DNA of 64,000 nt from positions 40,438,437 through 40,502,436 of the forward strand of contig JALGQZ010000004.1 in the NCBI GenBank assembly GCA_023105745.1, given 5' to 3'. This DNA is from Austropuccinia psidii (taxonomy: Eukaryota; Basidiomycota; Pucciniomycetes; Pucciniales; Sphaerophragmiaceae). Positions within the stretch are counted from its first letter, which is position 1. Every line of letters starts with the position of its first letter. A program made the translations under genes and the position numbers. Below the pieces are notes generated by a model, which did no database searches, was not told where the DNA came from, and saw nothing but the letters and a program-made list of their open reading frames with translations. Of the stretch, positions 24,049-35,090 are shown one piece after another.

Positions 24049-24529
24049 CTAAAAGGACAAATAAATATAAGTCTTTCTATAAAAGAGTTATTTTTGAGAA
24101 GATATGGTAATTCCCACATAAAAATTGCTTTATATCTTCAAAAAGAAGAGAAATGAATAAAAGGGAATCAAAATTATTTTACATTATGTTTTTTATTTCT
24201 TATAATTTTTTGTGTTTTCATTTTTAAGTATAAAACAAAAATTAATAGGATTATTTTAAAATTAAATTATAATAGAGATTAGCTTTTGATTTATAAATAT
24301 AATTTTTAATGACTAGAACCACTTGAAGAAAGGAATTGAGAGTCTGAGGATGTGAAGAACCACATGTAAGACAGTACAATTGCTTTTCAAAGGCCTCAAT
24401 AACTTTCAAAATCAAGAAGTATAACATTATTGTATGATTTTATGATTAAAAATAGAGTTTAATAATGGATAAGGCCAAATTGAATCTTTTGAAAGGTCTT
24501 TTAAGAAAATATCAAGCCAGGATCCTAAA
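24049..24529 (-). other. D leader with degraded primer-binding site
   Basis: AT-rich leader. Next to the 5' LTR the minus strand reads TTTAGGATCCTGGCTTGAT; E1 has TTTGGGGGCCCAGCCGTGAT at the same place. 24200-24420 aligns with the F leader (CTTTGAAAAGCAATTGTACTG) in reverse. Confidence 0.6.
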
Positions 24530-24879
24530 TGTAAGGTTTGACAACGAAACAATAAGTGAATATTACTGATGTTTTACTTATTGTACTCTGAATGTCTTCA
24601 TTATAACAATAAGTATAATAAAGAGTAATTATGATAATAAAGAAGTTTTATCATTATGGTGAAAATATATATATATTCTTTTGATAGATGAAATAATATA
24701 GATTCTATTCTAAAAATGATATAATAGAAAGAAATATATCAATATATATATGGTAATTCATTATTGTTCAAAACAAAGAATAATTGAGTAAAAAATTGTT
24801 ATTTAACAGTAAAAAACAACTTATAACAATAATATTACCAATATCAAAGCTATTATTAATATGAGTACTATTTATATTA
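24530..24879 (-). repeat. 5' LTR-B of D, end portion
   Basis: Starts TGTAAGGTTTGACAACG on the plus strand and matches 3591 onward. It is interrupted at 24880 by a solo LTR-C and resumes at 26317. Confidence 0.75.
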
Positions 24880-26316
24880 TGTCAACCTGTGACTCAAAGC
24901 CAGAGCAGAAGCATGACAGCAAAAATACCATAAACCAATGGTATAGCCAAGAAGCCACCAAAGCATGGAAATGAGCCAAATCAGCTCAAAAAGTATCAAA
25001 GGAAAGCTGAACCTCACCCCTTTCTGAAAATATAAGTCCCATCACCATAGGACAAAGAATAACAAAGTTATTCCTGCTCAAAGTTATCGCTGAGCATAAA
25101 CCTTAATTTTCACCTCTAATCTAAAATCTAGAAGGAAAGGCTTAACCCCATCAAATGGGTACTCCAAATGAAGCTCTAAGCCAGGGCTATCCAATTGTAC
25201 CAGCCAAACTGAGCTAGCACCAATATTACTGGAGTTATGGTCAATTTCAGGCCAAATAAGGGTGAACAAAACATTCACCTCTCGTCTAACTTCTACAGTT
25301 TTAGTGTGAGATACTTGAAGTGGGGTCTTTTTGGAAAGAGCACAATTAGGGCTATCTGATTGTTTCATCCACTTACCCATATCCCAGCTACAGCAGAAGC
25401 TATGGGGAAAACAAGCTCAATACAGCTTTTTGCCTAAAACATGCATATGTACAAAACTCTTGTACATGGCATAACTTTGCCATGTTTCATGATAACCATA
25501 TCAAATAAGGTACCATTGTGTAGAGCACACACAGGGCTACACACCGGTCCAGTTTTGAGGTTGATATCTCAAGAACTGACAAAGTGATAGCTGTTTTAAC
25601 GTCAAAATCCCACATTCTGACCAATACAGCCTTACCATGGGATAATATCCCATAACCATCAATATGAGGTGTCAAATAGGCAAAGAAGCTTGTTTTTACT
25701 GCAATACCTCATATGTCAATCAATACTGGGGTCCCATACAGCTTCTGTACAGCATTCTACACGTCATACACATCAGAATCAGGCTGTGAGGTCCCCAGAT
25801 GAAAATTTTCACCCTGTATTGGTGAAAACTGCCCAGATGTGGTTCCAAAGCCACATCTGAGCCCAATACAGGCTATACAGGCTGTTTGCAAACCACAAGC
25901 CAGTACTAGAGAGTGAAAAATCTTCACTTCCTCTACGTGAAAAGGTGCAGTACCCTTTCCACCCCATTTCAAGATAAAAAGGAGGCTTTTCACAGCCAGA
26001 ATTGTTTCCTCATCCTGCTCTTGAATAACCTATGTAGTAAACTGTCAAAAACAGTTTTACTCTTGGTTAATAATCAGGTATAATTCTAAATCTTAATTAT
26101 TGTAGTCTTTTATTATTGTAACCCGACGGATAAAGCTGCACCCAGGGCTTTCAACAGCGCTTACCACCACTATATTACATATAGTAAAGCCCTTTTAATC
26201 TTAAATCAAATCATCTTCAACTCTTACAAATCTTTTTTAACCATTTTTACCGTGTCACAAACATAGTTAAAGCTGTAACTAGCCTATTTGCACCTTTATC
26301 ATAGTTTCATCCTGAC
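24880..26316 (+). repeat. solo LTR-C inserted in D 5' LTR
   Basis: TGTCAACCTGTGACTC to TTCATCCTGAC, 1437 bp. The 5-bp target duplication TATTA lies at 24875-24879 and 26317-26321; the final A of the LTR seems to be lost. LTR-B continues on both sides. No internal domain remains. Confidence 0.9.
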
Positions 26317-26543
26317 TATTAAATATAAGAATTATAAAGAGAAAATTATTATGAAAGGAGAAAATAATGTACTTTTAACACTTAATTCAATAATTTTGAA
26401 TACCTTTAGGAAAAGTAATATGTATACAACTTATTCAAATTTTATTTAAAATAGAAAATAATAGAAATTACAAATATTCTTGATTTTACATGGAATTGAA
26501 GATTTTAGAGCAAAATTCAACAAAAGAAGTTGAACATTGATTT
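26317..26543 (-). repeat. 5' LTR-B of D, second portion
   Basis: Matches 3915-4145 of the D 3' LTR (for example GAGAAAATTATTAT and GGAATTGAA.ATTTTAGAG). It breaks off at 26543 where the LTR of F begins, about 570 bp into the LTR. The rest is expected beyond the far end of F, outside the window. Confidence 0.7.
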
Positions 26544-28424
26544 TGTGCGCCTTTGAGATATGACAACATATCCAAAAAGGTCACAAGAAAAACTTCACAA
26601 TAATTATTCCTCCAAATACTTATCCTAAAATAATTAAAAACACCATAAAAAGGATAAATGCTGAATTAACTTGGAATATAATAAAAAATTGTTAAATAAA
26701 TGACGTCATTAAGCTCTCCATCATAAACAACACATATATCATTTTTATGGCATATCTGTAAAGTCAATAACTAAGGAGTAATATGCTAAATTGCCATAAA
26801 AAGACATAAATCGTTATTTATCTCAGAAAACAATGAGACAAAATGTGAATTAAATTGGACAATTGGATTACACATGAAAAACCTAAATTATTTTTTTTAT
26901 TTCATTTCTCTAAAATTAATACTTAAGGAATTAAGCTGAATATATGCACTTTTTTGGCCAGTGCATAAATATGGTTTTTAGCTAATATCTCTTGAAATAT
27001 ACATGATAGAGAGTTAAGCCAAAAATAAAACTAACAAGGAATTCCTTTAAAAACACAGATATAAGCTTTATCTGACAAGATATAAACAAGGTTATAACTT
27101 TTAAGGGTTTATTGAACCAAATTGCTAGAACTGTTGACCACTTTGTTGTGAAAGTGGTCCAAACTTAAAATGAAGTGTACATTCAGGCTCTACTAGTTTA
27201 TACGTGAAAACTGATGTATTTATTATCATAATATTCAAGGTTAAACCCTCTGAAATCAAGGTTGAGAGTTTAATATATTGAATTTCTACAGAAAAGATGA
27301 GATACAGGAAAAAGAATCAAAAGCAGAGTTTTAATTATATAATGAAATGGTGTTAAAATATTCATAAGGACATGCAAAGCTATCAGAGTTCACTCTCTGA
27401 ATTTCTGTAGCGTGTATGACCTAAAAAGTCTTAATAACAAAAGTTTAAGCTTAAGATTGATCATTTATTATCACTCACTGTAATCTTATTTTAAGCTTAA
27501 GAGTTATATAAGGGATAAAAATGGTGAATACTATTATATTATGATTGATACTAATACAATACACAAATTTTAAGCATCTTCCAAGCCTATTATGTCATCA
27601 AACCTAGAGCTATAGTGATAACTCTAAATAATCACATAATAATGGGATAAGATTGTTTGATATTGATGTAATCATCACTAAGCCTTAAAATACTGATTGT
27701 TTCCAGTGGATACCATCAGTACACGTCTACTAGAAGCCTTATGGACTATAGAAGGGAGATATTTACTATAAATAGAGCCCTTTTTACTCTTTTCCGGCGC
27801 AGATGCATCAAAAACAATAAAACTTCAAAAAAAAGGGAAAATATTTTTTCTTTATATATAAATCATCTATATAATCAAAGACCAAAGATAATTTGCATTA
27901 TAATCATAAAGTTTGACGTGATTACTCCATTTTTTTATATGTTTTTGTTATATTTCTCTAAATCTTATTTTCCACATAAAATTAAGAATATTTGTAATTT
28001 CTCTTATTAGTTGTATTTAGATCTTTTGGTGTAAATTTTTTAAAAATTCTTATATTAAGTGTTAAATGTAGGTTATTTTCTCTTTAATAATAATTCTCTG
28101 TCTTTTATTAATATAAGTAGTACTAATATTAATTTATAACATTATTATTGGTGATATGATTTTTATTAATTGTTCTTTATTATTAAGAAACAATTCTTAA
28201 CACATTTATTATTTGTTGGTATCAATAAAAAAGAGCTTTAAATATATCAATTGTTATGATATTCATTTTTATAATATAAATTATACTATTATATTTATTT
28301 AACAATATAACAAGAACTTATTATTATAGTTTTTATTAATTTTATTCATTTAATAAGGACATTCATAGTACAATAAGTGAAATATTTGTAATATTTACTT
28401 ATTGTTTCATAGTCAAACCTTACA
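26544..28424 (+). repeat. 5' LTR-B of F
   Basis: TGTGCGCCTTTGAGATATG to GTCAAACCTTACA, 1881 bp, followed directly by TTTGGGGG, the start of the primer-binding site seen in E1 and C1. It aligns with the solo LTR-B at 33062-35090. It carries a hairpin near 27606-27625 (AGAGCTAT-AGTG-ATAACTCT, one mismatch) and a TATA box. Confidence 0.85.
27767..27774 (+). promoter_or_regulatory. TATA box of LTR-B in F
   Basis: TATAAATA followed by GAGCCC, conserved with 34332-34339 in the solo LTR-B. It is the expected RNA polymerase II core promoter of the LTR; transcription would start about 25-35 nt downstream. Confidence 0.65.
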
Positions 28425-28432
28425 TTTGGGGG
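28425..28432 (+). other. F primer-binding site, left half
   Basis: TTTGGGGG follows the LTR end. The site continues at 41095 with CCTGATGAGG after the A2 insertion; GGGGG at 28428-28432 and 41090-41094 is the target duplication of A2. Confidence 0.75.
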
Positions 28433-29194
28433 TTTCACAGGGGCTCTTCAAAGTGAAGAGGGCCTGGCACTCAGTAAACTGGGACTCACTTATGGAGGGC
28501 TCAAAGATATGGTAAGAAAGGGTACACTTAAGAGTGTTAAAGATGAATTAGTAAAAAAATGAATATAAGAAAGCAGCAACAAAAGAATAAGAGTAAAAGA
28601 ATAGAAGAGCCAACCAAAAACAAGTCCAAGTCCACTGTTTCAACCTGTCAGAATGGAAAGAGAAGGGTTAATAAGGATATGGCCACCCCACTCATACTGT
28701 ACAGGAAAAAAGAGAAATGAAAAGACTAAATTAATATTAAATAATTATAATACCCAAAATAAGGATAAGAATATTCATAAAATAATTAATAAACTAAATT
28801 AATCAACTGGAGAAAAGTCCCCAGGGGGGAGAAAGAGGGGCTGGTATATGTGAGAATCACCAGCCCTGATCCAGAGGAAGAATTTTTATGAGAATAATTG
28901 ATGATTGAATTGAGTCTGGCCAATACAGGTCATGTACGGCTGTACAGAACCTGTACAAGAGGTGTGGTGGATTTGAGTGATCATACAGTTTCATCCTGGT
29001 GTATTGAAACTGTATTGGGTGAATCCAACCTGTACAGATGCTGACAGGCTGTATTGAGGTACCAAGTTGTATGCATGTTTCAGAGCTGAAGATTGCTGAA
29101 ACTGAATATTGATGCAACAGCGGATCTTCTGATTTTGAGGTGTTTGAGTCAGTATATGAATGAATACCCTTACGCCTGATGGATGGTTGTTACA
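28433..29194 (-). repeat. A2 3' LTR (762 bp)
   Basis: Matches 40342-41089 at an estimated 96-97% by eye. It is longer mainly by a 14-bp tandem duplication near 28577 (AAGAGTAAAAGAAT). The outer terminus reads TTTCACAGG where the 5' LTR has TGTCACAGG, so the terminal dinucleotide is mutated. Confidence 0.88.
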
Positions 29195-29207
29195 GTATCC
29201 CCCTCTT
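29195..29207 (-). promoter_or_regulatory. A2 polypurine tract
   Basis: The minus strand reads AAGAGGGGGATAC directly before the TGTAACAACC start of the 3' LTR. It is the plus-strand DNA primer site. Confidence 0.8.
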
Positions 29208-30295
29208 GAAACTGGTGGGCTCCTGAACACCATAATACCCTGCCACTGTTGAGTGGCATCACCTTTCCCCACTTTTTTCCCAAAAATTTCCTTCAAAACT
29301 CTTTTCCTCTTGAACCTTATCCTGAAAATCCTTTTCAATTCTTCTCTGTCAATCAAATTGATTCCCCCCATTTTTTCAAACTTGAGTAAGTATTCCACTT
29401 TGAAATATGAATTCTTCGTCTGATTCAATCAATGATTGTCCTTGGGCATGGCCTTGGGTTGTATCCCAAAATGATGGCCACAGAGCTCTTGTGCTCAAAA
29501 AATGATGCCAGATGAGTATATGAAGTGTACTCATCTTGCGAGCCCAATTTGAAAAAACCCAGCAATTCCACCTTCCAGGGCTCTTGTCCCCATTGACCTT
29601 GGAAATGGCCTCAACCATCCTACCATGATGATTGTGGCCTTTGGCCTTTTCTCTGATGAATCTTGATGATTTATGTCTCTATGGCTATTTTGGCCTTTTC
29701 TTTGGTTATTGGCTTTTTCTGCATTCTATGGCCAATTTTCCCATTTTATGTCTTCATGGAAATTTTGGCCTTTTTTGGGTTTCTTGGTGGTTTTGATGAT
29801 TTTGGAGTTTATGGCCATTTTTGGCCTATTGGAGTCTTCTGGGCCCTACGCCACGGTCCATGGTCCGTGAGCCGTACGCCGTGGTCTATGGTCCGTGGGG
29901 GCTATTGGAGGCCCGCTGGGCCCGAATTTGATGGGGACACAGGGGTGCAAGGGGACCATAAATTGGCCCAGAGTCCAAGACACCCACCTTCATGGCCTGG
30001 GCCCATTGATGGGGTCCAGGGCCACAAAGATGCAGGGGAGGCCCACAGTGATGAATTCAGCCCCAAAGGGGCCTTGAACCTTCATTCTTGAGGCTTTGAG
30101 GGGGGCCATAAAGGAGTTATGGCCCCATTCTTGAGGTCAATTTCCTTTGGATTGAAATGGACTGATTTGGACGTCTTGAATCTTCTGCTTCTGCATTGCC
30201 AAATTCAACTGGTATGAAGATGAACCAAATAATGACTTCTGGTGAACTTTTGATGATTGGGTAGAGAAACTAGTTTCCTTGTCTTTGTTGTGTTT
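29208..30295 (-). other. A2 3' UTR, GGCC-rich part
   Basis: Non-coding and more GC-rich than the surroundings, with many GGCC. 29847-29874 and 29875-29902 are tandem 28-bp near-copies, each almost palindromic around CCATGG or CTATGG. Open frames here show no family resemblance. The A1 LTR has a similar GGCC-rich stretch at 17620-17960. Confidence 0.55.
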
Positions 30296-31725
30296 TGTCA
30301 GAATGATACTATGATAAAGGTATAACTAGGCTAATTACAACTTTAACTATGTATGTGACACGACAGAAAATGATTTAAAAAAAGATTTATAAAGGTTATA
30401 ATAAGATAAAAGGGTTCTACTATTGAGAAATAGTGGTGGTGAGCGCTATTGAGAACCCTGGGTGCAGGCTTTATCTGTTGGATTACAATAATAAAGTCTA
30501 CAATAATTAAAGATTATAATTATACCTGATTATTTAACCAAGAGTAAAACTGTTTTTGACAGTTTACTACGTAGGTTATTCAAGAGCAGGATGAGAAGAG
30601 GATTTTAGCTTTGAAAAGCCCTCCTTTTATCCTGAAATTGGGGTGGAAAGGCTGCTAGACCTTTCCACGTAGAGGAAGTGAATATTTTTCACTCTCTATT
30701 ACAGGCTTGTGGTTTGCAAACAGCCTGTATACCCTGTATTGGGCTCAGATGTGGTTTTGAAACCACATCTGGGCAGTTTTCACCAATACAGGGTGAAAAT
30801 TTTCATCCGGGGACCTCACAGCCTGATTCTGACGTGTATGACGCGTAGAATGCTGTACAGAAACTGTATGGGACCCCAGTATTGACTGACATATGAGGTA
30901 TTGAAGTAAAAACATGCTTCTTCGTCTATTTGACACCTCATATTCATGGTTATGGGATATTATCCCATGGTAAGGCTGTATCTGACAGCAGGTGGGATTT
31001 TGACCTTAAAATGGTCATAACTCTGTCGGTTTTTGAGATATCAAGCTCAAAGTTGGTCCATTGAATAGCTCTGTATGAGCTCTACACAATGGTACCCAAC
31101 TTGACATGGTTATCATTAAATATGACAAAGGTATCCCATGTACAAGTATTTTTGTACATTGGCGTGGTCTGGCCAAAAGCTGTATTAAGCTTGTTTGGCC
31201 AATAACTTCTGTTGTAGTTGAGTTATGAGGAAATGGATGGCACCATCAGATAGCCCTGATTGTGCTCTTTCCAAAAAGACCCCACTTCAGGTATCTCACA
31301 CTAAAACTGTAAAAGTTAGATGGGAGGTGAATGTTTTGTTCACCCTTATTTGGTCTGAATTTGACCATAACTCAAGTAATACTGGTGCTAGCTCAGTTTG
31401 GCTGGTACCATTGGATAGCCCTGGCTTAGAGCTTCATTTTGAGTACCCATTTGATGGGGTTAAGCCTCTCCTTCTAGATTTTAGATGAGAGGTGAAAATT
31501 AAGGTTTATGCTCAGCAATGACTTTGAGCAGGAATAACTTTGTTATTTCTTGTCCTATGGTGATGGGACTTATATTTTCAGGAAGAGGTGAGTTTCCTCT
31601 TTCTTTTGATACCTTTTGAGCTAATTTGGCTCAGCTCCATGTTTTGGTGGTATTTTGGCTATACCATTGGTTTATGGTATTTTGGCTGTCATGCTTGTGC
31701 TCTGGTTTTGAGTCACAGGCTGACA
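30296..31725 (-). repeat. solo LTR-C in A2 3' UTR
   Basis: TGTCAGAATGATAC to TCACAGGCTGACA, 1430 bp, with perfect target duplications TGTTT at 30291-30295 and 31726-31730. It holds the perfect inverted repeat CAGATGTGGTTT-TG-AAACCACATCTG at 30746-30771 and ATGGGATA-T-TATCCCAT at 30952-30968. Confidence 0.93.
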
Positions 31726-31980
31726 TGTTTGGATTGAATTCTATTCCCCCTCTTATACTACTAAAAAATGAAAAAATGAAAAAATAATGGATCCTCCCAA
31801 TACATGATTTGGGAGGGGATGCTGCTGCTTTAAAGAAGTAAAAGAAAGAAGATTATACAAGTAAAGAAAGAAAGAAAATAAAAGAATAAGAGAAAATGAG
31901 AGTAAAGAAAAGAAATAAAGAAAAAATCCTGATGGTTGGTCCTCCTTGTAGTGAGTTGCTTGATTCTGGCCAAGAAGTGT
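31726..31980 (-). other. A2 3' UTR between the solo LTR-C and the GT-AG units
   Basis: A/T-rich with GAAAGAAAG-type runs. Nothing coding is recognised. Confidence 0.45.
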
Positions 31981-32082
31981 CTGAAAGATGAAAACCAAGC
32001 ATTTGATTCTCACAGAGTGGCCAAGGTAATGTTTTACAAGAAGTAGAACCCTCAGGGATGCATACCAGGAGATGGAACTTAC
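31981..32082 (-). other. intron-like GT-AG unit 2 in A2 3' UTR
   Basis: On the minus strand it runs from GTAAGTTCCATCTCCTGG to CATCTTTCAG, 102 nt, with internal TTACCTTGGCCACTCTGTGAG. The 30 nt before the donor repeat those before the unit at 32451. Splicing is inferred only. Confidence 0.45.
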
Positions 32083-32346
32083 TTTCATAACTTCCACTCC
32101 CCACCAAGCACCATAAAGCTGGAATAATTTGCCATAAATGACTTCTGACATGAATTGCCATAAATGACTACTGAAATGAATTGCCGTAAATGACTTGAAG
32201 TAATGAATGTCTTGAATTATGATGATTGGCATAAAATGAAATGATAATAAAGAAAGAAAATGAAAACATAAAGAAAGAAAGAAAACATTTGGCCATATCT
32301 TGATAAGGTCCAAATGGAGGGTATTGATGACGTATGCTTCCTGAAT

Positions 32347-32451
32347 CTGTCCAAAGAATTTACAAGTGCTCACAAAGTGGCCAAGGTGATGCTTACAACA
32401 ACATATCGGTAGAATATCCCCTTAAAGGTGCATGCCAGGAGAGGAACTTAC
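32347..32451 (-). other. intron-like GT-AG unit 1 in A2 3' UTR
   Basis: On the minus strand it runs from GTAAGTTCCTCTCCTGG to CTTTGGACAG, 105 nt, starting 35 nt after the pol stop. It aligns with unit 1 of A1 (16532-16635), on the opposite strand and 16 kb away. Confidence 0.45.
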
Positions 32452-32485
32452 TTTCATAACTTCTTCTCCCCACCAAGCACCATAA

Positions 32486-33061
32486 TCAAGCTCTTGAGGT
32501 ATTTGGACCAGGCTTTTCTGGATATAATGAATGGAAATCCTTGACAAGGTCTGGTGAGCTGGTAAGCTTGGAAGCTGGTTCCCAAGTGGTTCCTTCTGGG
32601 TCTTCACTGAATCCTTTCCACTCTACAAGATACCATAATTTACCTCTTTTGAGTTTTGAGTCCAGAACCTGAGCCACTTCCCATTCTTCTTGCTCCTCCA
32701 CTAAGACTGGTGGTGGCGGCAATTGATGACAATTTGGGATAGTTGAATGCGTCACTGGTTCTAATAAGGACACGTGGAATACAGGGTGAACTGTCTTCCA
32801 TTGCTCAGGAAACTTGAGGTGATATGCATGGCTGCCAATCTTCTTCAGAACTTCAAAAGGTCCCAACCATCTTTCTGATAATTTCTTGGTGGGTCTTGTT
32901 GTCTTGATATTCTTGGAAGCTAGCCATACGTTGTCCCCAGGTTCGAAATCAGGTGGAATTGCTCTATTTCTATCTGCATACTTCTTGAATCTCCTCATTG
33001 CTGACTCTAATTCTTCTTTGACAACTTGCTGTACTGATTAGAGTTTTGTTGATACCTTTCC
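32486..33061 (-). pseudogene. A2 integrase tail and chromodomain
   Basis: Holds the integrase C-terminal part (WLASKNIKTTRPTKKLSE, WLGPFEVLKK, VHPVFHVSLLEPV) and a complete chromodomain (WEVAQVLDSKLKRGKLWYL, VEWKGF, TWEPASKL). The chromodomain aromatic residues are present. The reading frame is intact from 32998 down to the stop at 32486 but is cut from the rest of integrase by the solo LTR-B. Confidence 0.88.
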
Positions 33062-35090
33062 TGTGAGCCTTTGAGATATGACCACATACCCAATAAGGTC
33101 ACAAAAAGACTCAGAATAAATATAACTTTAATATAATTATATTAAAATTACTTAGAATAAATATACATTAAGAATAATTACTTGAATATACAAAAAATAC
33201 CATAAATTGGTATAAAAATTGGTTTAACTTAAAAACCAATGAATCAACATGTAAAATAAATTATACCATTGGATTCCCCATGGAAAAATACACATATACC
33301 ACTTTTATGGCATATCTGTAAAGTCAATATTTAAGGAATTATAAGGTATAATACCTTATAAAAACCATAAAACCTTATTTATCTCAGAAACTAATGAAAC
33401 AACATGTGAAATAAATTGTACCAGTGGATTCCCCACAAAAATCCACATATAAAACAATTAACAAGCTAATTCTCAAAATCAATACTTAAGGAATTATCCT
33501 GAATATATGCACTTTTTTGGTCAACGCATATATTCAGTGATCATAGCTAATATCTTCTAAGCTATACATACTAGAATGATGAACCAAAAATAAAGTCACC
33601 ACGTAATTACTGTAAGAACACAGATATGAACTTTTTTTTGCAAATTATAAACAAGGTTAAGACTTATGAGGAAATATTGATAAAAATCAACAGAGCTGTT
33701 GACCACTTTGTTGTGAAAGTAGTCCAAACTTAAAAAAAAGTATACAGTTGGATTCTACTAGTTTATTCGAGAAGAATGACGTAATTTTTATTATTAAATT
33801 CAGGGTATAACCCCCTGAAATCATGGTTTGAAGTTTAAAATATTGAATTTAGACAGAAAAGATGAGTTACAAGAAAAAATCATCAAAATTAGAGTTTTGA
33901 TGATGTAATGAAAAGCTCTTGGAAGCATAATAAGGTTATGTCAGGCTATCAGAATTCACTCTCTGAATTGCTGTAGCGTGAAAACCTTAAAGGTTATTGA
34001 GGATCAAAGTTTGAGCTTAAATTGAGCTGTTATGATCACATACTGTAACCTTAAATTAAGTTTAACAGTCTTAAGAGTGATAAAATTGGTGAATACTGTT
34101 AGTTTATGATTAAAACTAATAAAATCCACGAAATTTGGGGTTCTGCCAAGCCTCTGATGTCATCAAACTTAGAGTTATAGTGATAACTCTAAATAATGGT
34201 GTAATAATGATGTAATATGGTTTGATCATGATGTAATCACCCTCAAACCTTAAAATATTGATCAATTCCAGTGGATATGATCAGTACACGTCTACTAGAA
34301 GCCTGTTGGACTCTAGGAGGGAGGTATTTACTATAAATAGAGCTCTTTTTACTCTATTTTCCCCTCAGACGCATCAAAAACATTAAATCAATTAAATCAA
34401 AGGTAATTTCTTTATTCTTTATATATAAAACTGTTATATTATTAAAGACCAAAGACCACCTTGCTATAATCATCTATTTTGACGTGATTAAATCATTTAT
34501 TTAATTGTTTTTGTTAAAAATCTCTCTAATAACTCATTTCCACGTAAAAATCCAGAATAATTTGTAATTTTCTTTATTTTTATTGTAAATACAATTTGAA
34601 AAAGTTGTATTTATATTTTTGGGCGTAAAATACTTCAAAATTATTATATTAAGTGTTAAAAGTAGGTTATTTTCTCTTATTATAATAATTTCTCTATTAT
34701 TACTCTATTAATAATTCTTTAATTAATATAAATAGTATTTATATTAATTCATAACTTTAATATTAGTAATATTATTGTTATTAATTGTTTTTTATTAATA
34801 AAAAACAATTTTTTATGCCTTTATTATTTGTTGGTAACAATAATAAAGAGCTTTATAATATATTAATTATTTTATATTAATATATTATTTATAATATTAT
34901 AATTTCATATAATATTAATTATATTATTATATTTATTTAATAATATAATATTTTTACGCCATAATAATAATATTTCTTTATTATTATTATTATTATTTTA
35001 ATCTTATGTATTTCAATTATAAGGACATTCAGAGTACAATAAGTAATAAATTAGTAATTTTTACTTATTGTTTCATAGTCAAACCTTACA
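33062..35090 (+). repeat. solo LTR-B inserted in A2 integrase
   Basis: TGTGAGCCTTTGAGATATG to GTCAAACCTTACA, 2029 bp, with perfect target duplications TTTCC at 33057-33061 and 35091-35095. It is the longest LTR-B here and a good reference for the family. It includes the perfect hairpin AGAGTTAT-AGTG-ATAACTCT at 34171-34190 and a TATA box. The insertion opposes the A2 coding direction. Confidence 0.93.
34332..34339 (+). promoter_or_regulatory. TATA box of solo LTR-B
   Basis: TATAAATA followed by GAGCTC, identical in position and core to 27767-27774. If still active it would fire antisense to A2 pol. Confidence 0.6.

Larger units (their letters stand above)
3591..26543 (-). mobile_element. element D: old Ty3/gypsy-type retrotransposon, split by nested insertions
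   Basis: D reads on the minus strand. Its 5' LTR lies at 24530-24879 plus 26317-26543 and continues beyond the window because F is inserted in it. Then follow a leader (24529-24049), gag with introns, protease, RT (to 19183), an 11-kb foreign block (19182-8100), the rest of RT, RNase H, integrase and a chromodomain-like end (8099-5455), and the 3' LTR (5313-3591). Order and motifs follow E1 throughout, but stops and frameshifts are frequent. D is the outermost host of the window and is certainly inactive. Confidence 0.85.

Noticed and set aside
29663..30091. Hydrophobic 142-codon frame in the A2 3' UTR as a membrane protein gene
   Set aside because: The region is GGCC-rich low-complexity DNA, the frame is absent from A1, and it runs against the A2 transcript. 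Apparent membrane stretches come from T-rich codons.
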